Both the position numbers and the translations under genes were made by a program. The notes beneath the pieces were generated by a model that was not told the origin of the DNA, did not search any database, and saw nothing but the letters and a program-made list of their open reading frames with translations. A stretch of DNA of 64,000 nt from assembly GCA_964556895.1 (NCBI GenBank), contig CAZKYC010000002.1, positions 1 through 64,000 on the forward strand. Direction: 5' to 3'. Source of the stretch: Hinthialibacter sp964556895 (GTDB lineage: Bacteria; Hinthialibacterota; Hinthialibacteria; Hinthialibacterales; Hinthialibacteraceae). This document shows, piece by piece, positions 19,276 through 28,129 of the stretch (within the stretch, counting starts at the first letter, position 1; every line of letters starts with the position of its first letter).

Positions 19276-21893
19276 TTTCCCGTCCCCTTGTCTCGTTCAA
19301 CAAGTTCGAGCAGGGTTTCTTGGGCCTTGCGGTGATGGGGAAACTCTTCTAACACCACCACCACTTCCCGCCTGGCCCGCTCCCAGTCTTGTATGCGTTG
19401 CAAGAGGCCGATTCGCTGCATCTGATAGTCCAACCGCCGCGCCGGGTCGAGCGCTTTCAACACCAGCGCGCACTCAGCAGCCTCATCAAAGCGCTCAAGT
19501 TGAACATAGAGATCATACTGTTTCTTTCTTACGTTCAAATCAAACGGGTCAATCTCTAGCGCCAAACTCAGTGTATCGAGCGCCGCTTCAAACTCTTCAT
19601 CTTTCTGTTGCAACGACGCCAGTTTGGTTCGCGCCGCGAAGTGGGTTGGGTCCCAGGCGACTTCTTTTATCAGAGCGTTTTTCATCTTCTCGCGCTCGCC
19701 GTTGGTTTCATACAGTTGAATGAGCATGTCTAACGGCGAGCCTTCGCTGGTGTAGTCAGGGAACAGATCATGCGCCCGCCAGAGATGCTCTTCCGCCGCT
19801 TGCCAGTCTTCGGCGCGCAAGGCCTCTAGCCCCTGGCGCATGGCGTTGGTGAACGGCGAATCTTTATCGATCCATTGTTCGATCTTTGGCTCGGATGGGT
19901 TCACCTGTTCCCACATTCGTTCAAACAGGCCCTTTTCGGTTTCAATCGCGGGCAGGTTTTCGTACGGCGCCAAGCGTTCGTCCAAGTAGGTTTCAAACGC
20001 CCGGTTAATCCGGCCCAGGCTGTCATCGCTGGCTTTGGCCAGCGCTTCGACCGCGTCGGCGCCGTCCGCCATTTCGTCTAATGAATTGACTAACGCGTCG
20101 ACGCCATACTCGGCTGTGTAAAATTTGACGAACTCGGCTGAGAAAAAATACCCGAGCATAACGTGCATGCCCGTCTTGGGCTGGACGAAGTAGGCCTCCA
20201 GGTCTTCGACGCCAGGCAGGTCTTCGGAGTCGATGAACTGTTTGTATTGCAGGTCCATCTTCTGGCCCCAGGCGGGCGCGCGCTTGAGTTCTTCATAGAC
20301 CGAGATGCCTTCCGACAGCCAGCGCGGCATGCGGTTATTGGTTTTCTGCAGCGTGATGACGTGGGTGAATTCATGCCACAATACCGACGCCCAGTTCATG
20401 GTATGCGGCTCGCGGGCAGTGGGCGAATCCATGGTCACCAGCTGGCCGAAGCAAATGCCCATGAAACCAATGTTGCCGGGAAGGCCGACCGAGCGAACCA
20501 TAAAGTCGTCATGGTTGTCGAAGAGTTGAATGTAAATGGGCGTTTCTAACTCAACGCGATATTTTTTTTGATACAACTCAAACGCCTCTTGAAGTAGAGC
20601 CAGCGCGTCGCCCGCCAACACCGCGCTCTCGCTCTTGGGCAGCTGCAACACAAACGGCCCTTGTTCGATGGTCTCAAACTGGTCGAGCGAATCTAACATC
20701 TGAAGCAGGTTGAATGACTGGACGTTGTAGGGGTCAGACGCAAAGGCGGCTTCGAGGTACTCTTTTCCGGTCGCGTCTTGGCCCAGCCGCAGCAGGTTGA
20801 GCGCATACTCGGCCCTGGCCTTGTGGTCGTCTGGGTTCACCTCTAGCGCTTGGCGTTGCAAGGCCGCCCCTTCTTTGAAACGGTAATGGCGAGAGGCAAT
20901 TCGCCCCGGTATCTGAAACACGTCAGAACACGCCGGATTAAAGGTCAACACCTGGGCCTGAAGGTTTCTCATCTCATCAATGTTGTCATCCAAAAACAGC
21001 GCCGCCGCTTTCAGCGAACGAATATGTAAATGGTTGGGATTCACTTCAAGCGCTTCGCCGATGACTTCATAGGCTTGCTCTGTGTCGCCCAGGTCTAACC
21101 ATTGCTCGGTTTGAATAATCCATGTATTGAAATTTCGTGGATACAGCTCGACCAGTTTTTCCATCACCTCTTCGAGGCGGGAGTCGCGCGCTTTCCAGTA
21201 GGTTTCAGCCAGCCCGGTCAATGCGTTTTCATCGGTCTCGTCAATTTCAAGCGCCTGGTTGAAATAGTTCTCGGCAAGGTCATACGAACCATAACGCAGC
21301 GCCAGGTCGCCGGCGCCGATATACCCGCCGATAAAACGCGGGCGGTTGTCGATGATGTTGGTGTAAAAGACAGATAACAATTGTTTTGGGCTTTCACCGC
21401 GCAGCTCGGCGATTCGCCCCATCGCGACAAAATTTTCTTCGCGGGAATGAAAATGGCGAAAGCGCCGTTGAGTGGTCGCGACGTCATCCAGTGTACGCTG
21501 GTAGTCGTCCAAACGCCCGCGATACTTGTACATCTCAGCCAGGCGCAGCATGAAGGTCGGTTCAAAATATTCTTCCGCGACGACTTCCATGTCGGCGATG
21601 GCTTCATCGACGTCGCCGATAAAAAAGCGGATGTTGGCGCGGTCAGACAGCCAGATGATGTAGCGATAGGCTTTGGACTCTTCGAGTTCGGGGCGTTCGT
21701 CTATTCGGCGCTGGATGTCGGCGAGAGCGTCGCGGTAACGGCCGTCTTGAAAGAGAATGCGGTAGTGTTCGTTTGGGGCGCTGTGTTGCGGCTCAGAAAT
21801 TTGCGCACCGAGATTAAACGTCGCAATCCAGACGAAAACGCAGCAGGTTATGGCAATACCCCAGACACGATTATTCAAAGGCCATGATCGCAT
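19272..21893 (-). CDS. TPR-repeat protein with gluzincin-type metallopeptidase domain, exported
   Basis: An 873-residue protein, first gene of the operon. Signal peptide 1-30, then about ten tetratricopeptide-like helical pairs to near residue 400. A zinc peptidase domain follows with HEFTH near 505 in WHEFTHVITL and, 19 residues on, WLSEGISVYEE, whose Glu would be the third ligand (peptidase MA-like superfamily). Further TPR-like repeats fill the C-terminal 200 residues. The arrangement is common in Planctomycetota and related groups. Substrate unknown; the protein should act outside the cytoplasmic membrane. The start is the ATG at 21893. No convincing promoter was found in the 93 bases upstream. 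Confidence 0.85.
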   Translation of the reverse strand: MRSWPLNNRVWGIAITCCVFVWIATFNLGAQISEPQHSAPNEHYRILFQDGRYRDALADIQRRIDERPELEESKAYRYIIWLSDRANIRFFIGDVDEAIADMEVVAEEYFEPTFMLRLAEMYKYRGRLDDYQRTLDDVATTQRRFRHFHSREENFVAMGRIAELRGESPKQLLSVFYTNIIDNRPRFIGGYIGAGDLALRYGSYDLAENYFNQALEIDETDENALTGLAETYWKARDSRLEEVMEKLVELYPRNFNTWIIQTEQWLDLGDTEQAYEVIGEALEVNPNHLHIRSLKAAALFLDDNIDEMRNLQAQVLTFNPACSDVFQIPGRIASRHYRFKEGAALQRQALEVNPDDHKARAEYALNLLRLGQDATGKEYLEAAFASDPYNVQSFNLLQMLDSLDQFETIEQGPFVLQLPKSESAVLAGDALALLQEAFELYQKKYRVELETPIYIQLFDNHDDFMVRSVGLPGNIGFMGICFGQLVTMDSPTAREPHTMNWASVLWHEFTHVITLQKTNNRMPRWLSEGISVYEELKRAPAWGQKMDLQYKQFIDSEDLPGVEDLEAYFVQPKTGMHVMLGYFFSAEFVKFYTAEYGVDALVNSLDEMADGADAVEALAKASDDSLGRINRAFETYLDERLAPYENLPAIETEKGLFERMWEQVNPSEPKIEQWIDKDSPFTNAMRQGLEALRAEDWQAAEEHLWRAHDLFPDYTSEGSPLDMLIQLYETNGEREKMKNALIKEVAWDPTHFAARTKLASLQQKDEEFEAALDTLSLALEIDPFDLNVRKKQYDLYVQLERFDEAAECALVLKALDPARRLDYQMQRIGLLQRIQDWERARREVVVVLEEFPHHRKAQETLLELVERDKGTGN

Positions 21894-21986
21894 TCACAAA
21901 CGCTTTCATTGAGTTTCGTTCAACACCAACAATCAATGAGAAGCACAATCAAACAAAGAAGCGCCGCTACGATGAAAAACTAGCCG

Positions 21987-22643
21987 TCATGCTTCTGGCG
22001 TATACCCTAAAACAATATCAAATGTAGCAGACAATTCACCAATTCGGGAACTGGAGATAGGCGAAAAGTCTTTGATCAACGCCGCCCGGCGGCTTGCCTC
22101 TTTCACTTGGCCTAACACACTATCGTTGACGTTAAGCGGCTCCCCCTTGATGTAGAGCTGAGTAGTAAATCTCGGCTTTTTGGGCGTCTCGACCGCAAAA
22201 TGGATATGGGGCGTGCGGGGCCGATAGGCGACGGGTTTTATTGTCCGAAAGTAATACTCTCCCTTGGCATTTGTCAAAAAGCGCCCGAATCCCTGAAAGT
22301 TTTTGTCATAACCGCCGCGGTTTGAACTGGCGCTGTGAAGATACACGCCATTGTTATCTACCTGCCATATCTTGACTTCCGCGTTTCTTACCGGGCTGCC
22401 GTTTTGATCGAGTATGCGCCCCCTGACATGAGTGACCCTACCCACCGCTGGAGTAATCGCATCGTTGATAATCAATAAGTCGTTATCTGTATCTAACGGC
22501 AATTTGTCGGGATAAAATGGCCCTTCGGTTTGTCGCGGCGTCTGGACCAATTGTTCAGCAAACACGCCTGGAACAAACAACGCCCCCGCCCCAAGCGCCA
22601 AACTGGATGAAAATTTACGTCGGGATGACAGATGTGGTTTCAT
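21987..22643 (-). CDS. Intradiol ring-cleavage dioxygenase family protein (protocatechuate 3,4-dioxygenase-like), exported
   Basis: A 218-residue protein from the ATG at 22643; codons upstream lack an alternative signal. It has a Tat-like N-terminus (SSRRKFSSSLALGAG). The beta-sandwich core shows TEGPFYP, THVRGRILDQNGSPVRNAEV and the iron ligands of the family in order: Tyr101 (NNGVYLH), Tyr140 and His146/His148 (VAYRPRTPHIHF). All four are conserved, so it should bind non-haem Fe(III). Short exported single-domain members are widespread and mostly uncharacterised, so the substrate need not be protocatechuate. It stands alone between the VWA operon and typA. Confidence 0.85.
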   Translation of the reverse strand: MKPHLSSRRKFSSSLALGAGALFVPGVFAEQLVQTPRQTEGPFYPDKLPLDTDNDLLIINDAITPAVGRVTHVRGRILDQNGSPVRNAEVKIWQVDNNGVYLHSASSNRGGYDKNFQGFGRFLTNAKGEYYFRTIKPVAYRPRTPHIHFAVETPKKPRFTTQLYIKGEPLNVNDSVLGQVKEASRRAALIKDFSPISSSRIGELSATFDIVLGYTPEA

Positions 22644-22751
22644 ATCCAGCCTCAAATGACAATAGGTCGTTGATAGCAAGAGACTTAGGCTTTGGAGAAA
22701 CTTGATTCTTTGGTGAGAGTTCAGGGTTGGCCACTTGTTGAATACTATCAA

Positions 22752-22780
22752 TCTATAATTATAACGCAGAATTTAGGCAA
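22752..22780 (-). promoter_or_regulatory. Putative promoter of the intradiol dioxygenase gene
   Basis: On the minus strand TTGCCT (22780-22775), a 17-bp spacer, then TATAGA (22757-22752). An overlapping TATAAT (22763-22758) is a better -10 box but lies only 11 bp from TTGCCT, with a TG two bases ahead of it. Either gives a leader of about 100 bases. Confidence 0.3.
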
Positions 22781-22855
22781 TTATTGATGAATTGAACAAA
22801 AATTCTTCATGCAATGGTATCAACAAGCGACAAACTGAAGATCCCATCGCCGTGC

Positions 22856-22935
22856 GGCTTGGGTGCAACTCAATGAGCGCCTGTGCGAATGAGGCGTTCA
22901 GCCTGCATTGAAGCGAATAGAGTGGTTCACATGCC
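22856..22935 (+). repeat. Quasi-palindromic intergenic repeat, copy C
   Basis: An 80-bp copy: starts GGCTTGGGTGCAACTC, ends GAGTGGTTCACATGCC, with GAGCGCCTGTGC and GAAGCGA inside. Its middle differs from other copies and carries its own small hairpin AGGC-GTTCA-GCCT. It lies 128 bp beyond the typA stop codon. The rest of the gene-free stretch 22644-23063 holds only the dioxygenase promoter region and a GC-rich typA 3' flank (about 22980-23045) with imperfect inverted repeats. Confidence 0.75.
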
Positions 22936-23063
22936 TTTATTCTGGTTTCGATAACAAAACGTTTTTCAATTTTTTATTGCGGTGCAGGCAGGGCGCCAGG
23001 GCAAGAAGCCGCACAACCTGCCGCAAGCAAGCGCAGTCCTTGGGTTATTTCGTTGATCCCCCT

Positions 23064-24878
23064 CTAACTTCCCTTCCTCTGACTGGCAGGCAGGACGCGC
23101 TTTCGCAGGCGGATCGACTCGGGCGTAATTTCGACCAACTCGTCGTCACGGATGAACTCAATGGCGCGTTCGAGCGTCATCGGCGTAACAGGCGTGAGTT
23201 GAACGCTGTCGTCTTTTCCTGAGCTGCGCATGTTGGTCAGTTTTTTCTCTTTACAGATATTGACGTTCAAATCGTTGTCGCGGTTGTGTTCGCCGACAAT
23301 CATTCCCTCATACACGGGTTCGCCCGGCGTGATCATCATGGTCCCGCGTGGTTCCAGGTTGAAGATGGCGTAGGCCACCGCCTGGCCCTGGCGGTCGGCG
23401 ATCAACGAACCAGTATGCCGCGTGGGGAACTCGCCGCGATGCGGCTCAAAGCCGTCAAGGTAAGAGTTTAAGATTCCCGTGCCTTTGGTGTCAGTCAAAA
23501 ACTCGTTGCGAAAGCCAATCAAGCCGCGCGATGGGATCGAAAACTCCATGCGCACCCGCCCGGTGCCGTGGTTGACCAGGTTGATCATTCGGCCTTTTCT
23601 CAGCGACAGTTTCTCATTGACCACACCGACAAAGTCTTCGTCGCAATCGACGAACAAGTGTTCAATCGGCTCGATCAACTGTCCGTTCTCTTCACGCATG
23701 ATGACTTGGGGGCGGCCAACGGTGAGTTCGAACCCTTCGCGGCGCAGCGTCTCAATCAAGATCACCATTTGAAACTCGCCGCGGCCTTTCACCAGAAACA
23801 CTTTTGGGTCGTCAGTGTCTTCGATTTTGAGCGCGACATTGCTCAATGTTTCTTTATACAAGCGGTCGCGAATCTTACTGGTCTGGACGATACTGCCTTC
23901 TTTGCCCGCAAACGGCGACGTATTGACGCTGAAGCCCATCGAGATGGTCGGCTCGTCGACCGTAATTCGCTTTAACGCTTTGGGTTCTTTTTTGTTGCAA
24001 ATGGTGTCGCCGATATGCACGTCTTCGATGCCCGCAACAATGATAATTTCGCCAGCGTCCGCTTCTGTCACTTCAGACAAGCCGACGCCTTTGTAGACCT
24101 CGATCTTCGTCACTTGAAGCGGCGCCGCCTTGCCGTCTTCGCCGATACAAACCAATGCGTCATTTTTATGAACGCTGCCGTTAATTACGCGGCCAATGGC
24201 TAGCCGCCCTAAGTAGTCTGAGTAATCCAGATCAGACACCAACATTTGAAACGGCTCGTCAGCGTCATAGGTCGGCCCGGGGACCACATCTTTAATGGTC
24301 CCAAATAACGGCCGCAGGTCATTGCTCTGTTCGTCTAAGGTGGTTTGAGCGATTCCGTCGCGGCCAATGGCGTACATCACAGGGAACTCAATCTGTTCAT
24401 CATTGGCGTCGAGGTCAATAAACAGGTCATAGACTTCGTTCAAGACTTCTTCGGGGCGGGCGTCTTTGCGGTCGATTTTGTTGATACAGACAATAACCTT
24501 GAGATTATCTTGCAGCGCCTTTTGCAGAACAAAGCGCGTCTGGGGCAGCGGCCCCTCTGATGCGTCGACCAACAAGATGACGCCGTCAACCATGCTCAAG
24601 GCGCGTTCGACTTCGCCGCCAAAATCGGCGTGGCCGGGGGTGTCGAGAATGTTGATCTTGACGCCGTCCCAGATGACCGAGCAGTTTTTCGCAGCGATGG
24701 TGATTCCACGCTCTCGTTCGAGGTCCATGTTGTCCATCACACGGTCGTCGACAGCCTGAGATTCTCGAAACGTCCCGCTCTGGCGAAACATATGATCAAC
24801 CAGGGTGGTCTTGCCGTGGTCAACGTGGGCAATGATAGCAATGTTGCGAATGGAGGTGTTAATTTGGGGGTTCTTCAA
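23064..24878 (-). CDS. typA: Ribosome-associated GTPase TypA/BipA
   Basis: A 604-residue translational GTPase of normal length. G1 AHVDHGKTT (17-25), G2 region with RGITI, G3 DTPGHADFGGE, G4 NKIDR and the C-terminal TypA domain (SRGLIGFRNEFLTDTKGTG, RHTGSLIADRQGQA). TypA acts in ribosome assembly and stress growth. Translation most likely begins at the TTG at 24878; no ATG is near the expected N-terminus. It is preceded by a clear promoter and a terminator-like hairpin in the leader, which suggests control by transcription attenuation (see separate entries). Confidence 0.95.
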   Translation of the reverse strand: MKNPQINTSIRNIAIIAHVDHGKTTLVDHMFRQSGTFRESQAVDDRVMDNMDLERERGITIAAKNCSVIWDGVKINILDTPGHADFGGEVERALSMVDGVILLVDASEGPLPQTRFVLQKALQDNLKVIVCINKIDRKDARPEEVLNEVYDLFIDLDANDEQIEFPVMYAIGRDGIAQTTLDEQSNDLRPLFGTIKDVVPGPTYDADEPFQMLVSDLDYSDYLGRLAIGRVINGSVHKNDALVCIGEDGKAAPLQVTKIEVYKGVGLSEVTEADAGEIIIVAGIEDVHIGDTICNKKEPKALKRITVDEPTISMGFSVNTSPFAGKEGSIVQTSKIRDRLYKETLSNVALKIEDTDDPKVFLVKGRGEFQMVILIETLRREGFELTVGRPQVIMREENGQLIEPIEHLFVDCDEDFVGVVNEKLSLRKGRMINLVNHGTGRVRMEFSIPSRGLIGFRNEFLTDTKGTGILNSYLDGFEPHRGEFPTRHTGSLIADRQGQAVAYAIFNLEPRGTMMITPGEPVYEGMIVGEHNRDNDLNVNICKEKKLTNMRSSGKDDSVQLTPVTPMTLERAIEFIRDDELVEITPESIRLRKRVLPASQRKGS

Positions 24879-24903
24879 AAGGATTGTCTCTTTTCACACA
24901 TAG

Positions 24904-24930
24904 AAAAACTCCACGCATCGACGCGTGGAG
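24904..24930 (-). terminator. Terminator-like hairpin in the typA leader
   Basis: On the minus strand CTCCACGC pairs with GCGTGGAG (8 bp, 6-base loop) and TTTTT follows immediately. It lies between the putative typA promoter (24948-24975) and the typA start codon (24878), about 25 bases before translation begins. It cannot end an upstream minus-strand gene, because the next gene in that direction is on the plus strand. It is either an attenuator or a 5' stabilising stem. Confidence 0.6.
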
Positions 24931-24947
24931 CCGCTTTACGCACAAGA

Positions 24948-24975
24948 ATTATATCTGTGGATTTTTAAGCGGCAA
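24948..24975 (-). promoter_or_regulatory. Putative sigma-70 promoter of typA
   Basis: On the minus strand TTGCCG (24975-24970), 16 bp, then a perfect TATAAT (24953-24948). The predicted transcript starts near 24941, leaving a leader of about 62 bases with one strong hairpin. An 8-bp inverted repeat TGTGGATT/AATCCACA (24956-24981) overlaps the promoter and could be an operator. Confidence 0.55.
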
Positions 24976-25175
24976 TCCACAAACACAAAACTCATGAATC
25001 TACAGCGCAAAACATTTCAGCCCAATTGAACGATAATGAATAGTGATAAACGATATCTGCGAATTTTGAATCAACGCATAGCCAAGCCTTCTCTGCTTAT
25101 GCTAAGATCAGTTCGTGGTGCAAAAAGCGCTCAATAATTGCATGTTAAAGAACAGACTCTTGTGGAGGAGAAACG

Positions 25176-26525
25176 ATGTCAGAACACAAACCCGATACGG
25201 GTACAACAATCAAGCCGTCGCGCCGCCGTTTCATGCAAGGCGCCGCCGCGTCTGGCGCCATGGTCGCCGCTCCGGCGTTTTTCTCATCGAAGGTACTTGG
25301 CCGTGAAGGGGCCGTCGCCCCCAACGACAAGATCATTCTAGGCGGCATCGGCGTCGGCACCCGCGGTCGCACCGTGTTGCGTTGGATGCTGCGCCAGCCG
25401 GACGTCTATTTCGTCGCCGACTGTGACCCGCAAGTGGCCCGCGCCAAAATGGTCAAACAAATGGCCGACGAGTGGAACGGCAACAGTGACTGTAAACTCT
25501 ACCATAACATTCATGAGTTTCTCGAAGCCCGCACTGACATCGACGCCGTGTTGAGCACCACCGGCGACCGCTGGCACGCGCTGGCGGCGATCTACGCCAT
25601 GCGCGCCGGCAAGGATGTGTATTCAGAAAAACCCTCATGCATGACCCTCGAAGAAGGCCAGGCGGTCGTTGACACCTCAGACCGCTATGGCCGCGTTTAT
25701 CAAACCGGCACCCAACGCCTCAGCGGCGAGTTGTTTGTCTTCTGTAACGAGAGCGTTCGTCTGGGCCGCCTCGGCAAGATCCACACCGTGCGCGCCCACA
25801 TCGCGCCCTGGGACGCCGCAGAGATGCGCCATGACTGGCTGCCCGCCCAACCCGAACCGCCCAAGAGCGAAACCAACTGGGACCACTGGCTCGGGCCATG
25901 CCCCTGGCGCCCCTACAACGAAGATTATTGCAAAGGCCGCTGGCGTGGACATTATGACTTCCACACCAGTTGCATCGGCGAATGGGGCGCTCACACCTTC
26001 CCGCAATGTCAAGACGCGATTGATAAAATTGACACCTCGGCGGTCGAGTATGGCTATGTCCAAAATGAATCCGGCGACGGCATGGTCACCAAGTTTAACA
26101 ACGGCGTCAAAATGATCTTGGAACGCGACCTCGACAAAAAATACTGGCACGGCTCCTGCGGCGTCCGCTATGAAGGCGAAGAAGGCTGGGTGGCCATCGC
26201 TGACGGCTATGACAAAGTCGAAGCGTCGTCGCCCGCGTTGCTCAGCGATTTCAGAAAAATCGTCGATGAGTATTCAGAACGGACGGGGCGCGCCATCGGC
26301 GACGTCTCGCGTCATGTGCGCAACTTCTTCGACTGCGTCCATTCGCGCAAGCAAACCGTCGCCCACGCATCGGCTATGCACCGCACTATGAGCACCGTCC
26401 ACGCGGCGAATATCTGTATGTGGCTCAAACGCGACCTCAAATTTGACCCGGTCAAACAAGAGTTTAACGACAAAGAAGCCAACCGCCTGCGCTCACGCGC
26501 CCAACGCGAACCGTGGATCATGTAA
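25176..26525 (+). CDS. Tat-exported Gfo/Idh/MocA-family oxidoreductase
   Basis: A 449-residue protein beginning at the ATG at 25176 after an excellent GGAGGAG. Tat signal with RRRFMQGAAASGAMVAAPAF (16-35). The mature N-terminal Rossmann domain starts KIILGGIGVGTRGRTVL, and YSEKPSCMTLEEGQ carries the EKP motif whose Lys is catalytic in the family. The C-terminal half is the usual alpha/beta domain. Exported members of this family are numerous in Planctomycetota-like genomes and generally act on sugars or sugar derivatives with a tightly bound NAD(P); the substrate here is unknown. The HEAT-like gene follows 13 bases later and is probably cotranscribed. Confidence 0.85.
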   Translation: MSEHKPDTGTTIKPSRRRFMQGAAASGAMVAAPAFFSSKVLGREGAVAPNDKIILGGIGVGTRGRTVLRWMLRQPDVYFVADCDPQVARAKMVKQMADEWNGNSDCKLYHNIHEFLEARTDIDAVLSTTGDRWHALAAIYAMRAGKDVYSEKPSCMTLEEGQAVVDTSDRYGRVYQTGTQRLSGELFVFCNESVRLGRLGKIHTVRAHIAPWDAAEMRHDWLPAQPEPPKSETNWDHWLGPCPWRPYNEDYCKGRWRGHYDFHTSCIGEWGAHTFPQCQDAIDKIDTSAVEYGYVQNESGDGMVTKFNNGVKMILERDLDKKYWHGSCGVRYEGEEGWVAIADGYDKVEASSPALLSDFRKIVDEYSERTGRAIGDVSRHVRNFFDCVHSRKQTVAHASAMHRTMSTVHAANICMWLKRDLKFDPVKQEFNDKEANRLRSRAQREPWIM

Positions 26526-26538
26526 GGAGACCAAAACC

Positions 26539-27162
26539 ATGACTAATACCAAATCCATATCCGCTATCGCTGTGACGGCTGCGGCTGGCAGCGAGCGAGA
26601 GTTAATCAACGTTTTAGAAACCAAACCATCGCGCAAAGAAGTCGCCGACGCCTGCCGCGAACTGGCCCGCATCGGCGGGCCTAGCGCAATCAAACCATTG
26701 GCCGCTCTGTTGGGCGACCCCGAACACTCGCACATGGCCCGCTATGGCCTTGAGTCCAACCCCAGCAGCGCCGCTGACAAGGCGCTTCGCGAAGCGCTGG
26801 GTTCGCTGAGCGGTAAACTGCTCGCTGGCGTCTGCGGCAGCATCGGCGTTCGCAAAGACGCCAAAGCAATCGACGCGCTCGGCGCTATCGCAAAAGGCCC
26901 TGACACTGTCGCCGCCAAAGCGGCCGCGCGTTCGCTGGGCAACATCGGCGCCAAAGACGCCGCCACCCAACTCGAAGGCGCGTTGGCAAGATCGTCTGGC
27001 AATGTCAAATTGGCGGTTTTTGACGGCCTGCTCCGCTGCGCTGACGGCCTGGCGGCATCAGGCAAGAAAAGCGACGCCCTGGCGATTTATGAAATGATCG
27101 GCAAGACCAACCCGCCCCGCCAAATCAGCATCGCCGCCGCCTTAGGCATTGATCAGTTGTAA
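26539..27162 (+). CDS. HEAT-like repeat protein
   Basis: A 207-residue, Ala-rich, all-helical protein. Repeats such as ACRELARIGGPSAIKPLAAL, IDALGAIAKGPDTVAAKAAA and RSLGNIGAKDAATQLEGAL are HEAT/PBS-lyase-like pairs. No signal peptide or catalytic motif is visible, so it is probably a cytosolic protein-binding scaffold. I start it at the ATG at 26539 behind AAGGAGA rather than the longer in-frame reading that overlaps the oxidoreductase. The gene ends 28 bp before a strong terminator. Confidence 0.8.
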   Translation: MTNTKSISAIAVTAAAGSERELINVLETKPSRKEVADACRELARIGGPSAIKPLAALLGDPEHSHMARYGLESNPSSAADKALREALGSLSGKLLAGVCGSIGVRKDAKAIDALGAIAKGPDTVAAKAAARSLGNIGAKDAATQLEGALARSSGNVKLAVFDGLLRCADGLAASGKKSDALAIYEMIGKTNPPRQISIAAALGIDQL

Positions 27163-27189
27163 CCGATTCATACGAAGTTGATATCGAGG

Positions 27190-27216
27190 GGGCGCAGCAA
27201 ATGCTGCGCCCTTTTT
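27190..27216 (+). terminator. Intrinsic terminator after the oxidoreductase/HEAT operon
   Basis: Perfect 9-bp stem GGGCGCAGC/GCTGCGCCC with loop AAAT, followed by TTTTT. It abuts the last codon of the converging hydrolase gene. Confidence 0.92.
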
Positions 27217-28034
27217 CATTCCATTTCAATCTGACTCAAAAACAAATACTTGCCATGCAGGTGTTTCATGTGGTCAGGGGCGGTCTCGCCTTTGAAACCC
27301 AAAACGTAAAACCGTCCATGGTCGAAGCGCGATTTTTTCTCCATGCCCGCCTCGTTGACGCCGTTCCATGACTTGCGCTTCCCGCCTACTGAATCGACTA
27401 AGTAATCGGCGCATTCGGTCGTGCTGGCGTACGTCCCAGGAACGATCTCTGAATGAGTGACGATGAAGGTCTTATTGCCCGCGACGGCGGCTTTTGCGAA
27501 GCGAACAAACCCCTCGATTTGGTGAGGAACCACCTTTCGCTCTGATGTATAACCTGTATGTGGACAATCAAGCAATATCAATGAGTCAATCTGGTTATAG
27601 ATGGGATCAAAGCGCATAAACTCGCGCGCGCCGCCATACCCGCCGCTAAACGCCGTGACGCAAACATGCCCCCACTTCAGCGCCAAGGTGTGGTATCTCA
27701 TCTTCATCACGTCGAGAGCTTCATCCAAAATTTCATCGAAGCGTTCAGGGTTCGAGAAATACCGTTGATACGGGCTTGAGAACGACCCTAGATGCAACGC
27801 GATTTGAACGGCGTTGAGCCGGGTTTTTGCGAAGGCCGTCTGGGCCGCTTTGGGAGAAGAATGAAGATGAAAAACCAGGTGAACCTGGTTTTTCTCTAAT
27901 TCAAAATCATCTGGGATGAACAGTTCTCCCGTTGAAAGCGCAATACGTTCGCCGTGTCTAATCAAAATGCCTGAATAAACGTCAGCGCCGCTAACCATAA
28001 TAAAACCAAACAACAATGCGATTTTATATACCAT
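27216..28034 (-). CDS. Exported alpha/beta-hydrolase-like protein
   Basis: A 272-residue protein with an N-terminal signal segment (YKIALLFGFIMVSG). Hydrophobic strands and VCVTAFSGGYGGAREFM suggest an alpha/beta-hydrolase nucleophile elbow with Ser in FSGG, although the first Gly of the usual G-x-S-x-G is missing. LILLDCPHTGY may supply the acid and the late DHMKHLHGKYLF the His. FHLHSSPKAAQTAF near the start is reminiscent of peptidoglycan- or phosphate-acting enzymes but not diagnostic. I do not recognise the family. The gene stands alone, ends against the terminator at 27190-27216 and is divergent from the NHL protein. Confidence 0.6.
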   Translation of the reverse strand: MVYKIALLFGFIMVSGADVYSGILIRHGERIALSTGELFIPDDFELEKNQVHLVFHLHSSPKAAQTAFAKTRLNAVQIALHLGSFSSPYQRYFSNPERFDEILDEALDVMKMRYHTLALKWGHVCVTAFSGGYGGAREFMRFDPIYNQIDSLILLDCPHTGYTSERKVVPHQIEGFVRFAKAAVAGNKTFIVTHSEIVPGTYASTTECADYLVDSVGGKRKSWNGVNEAGMEKKSRFDHGRFYVLGFKGETAPDHMKHLHGKYLFLSQIEME

Positions 28035-28129
28035 TCAATTCTCCAAATTCACAAAATACATATTCACTCCAGGCCGAAACATGATTAAATAGACAAATTT
28101 TATAAACTTTCCGCCAGGGGGAGCAGAGC

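Noticed and set aside
22980..23045. Possible terminator after typA
   Set aside because: GC-rich imperfect inverted repeats are present, but there is no clean stem followed by a T run on the minus strand.
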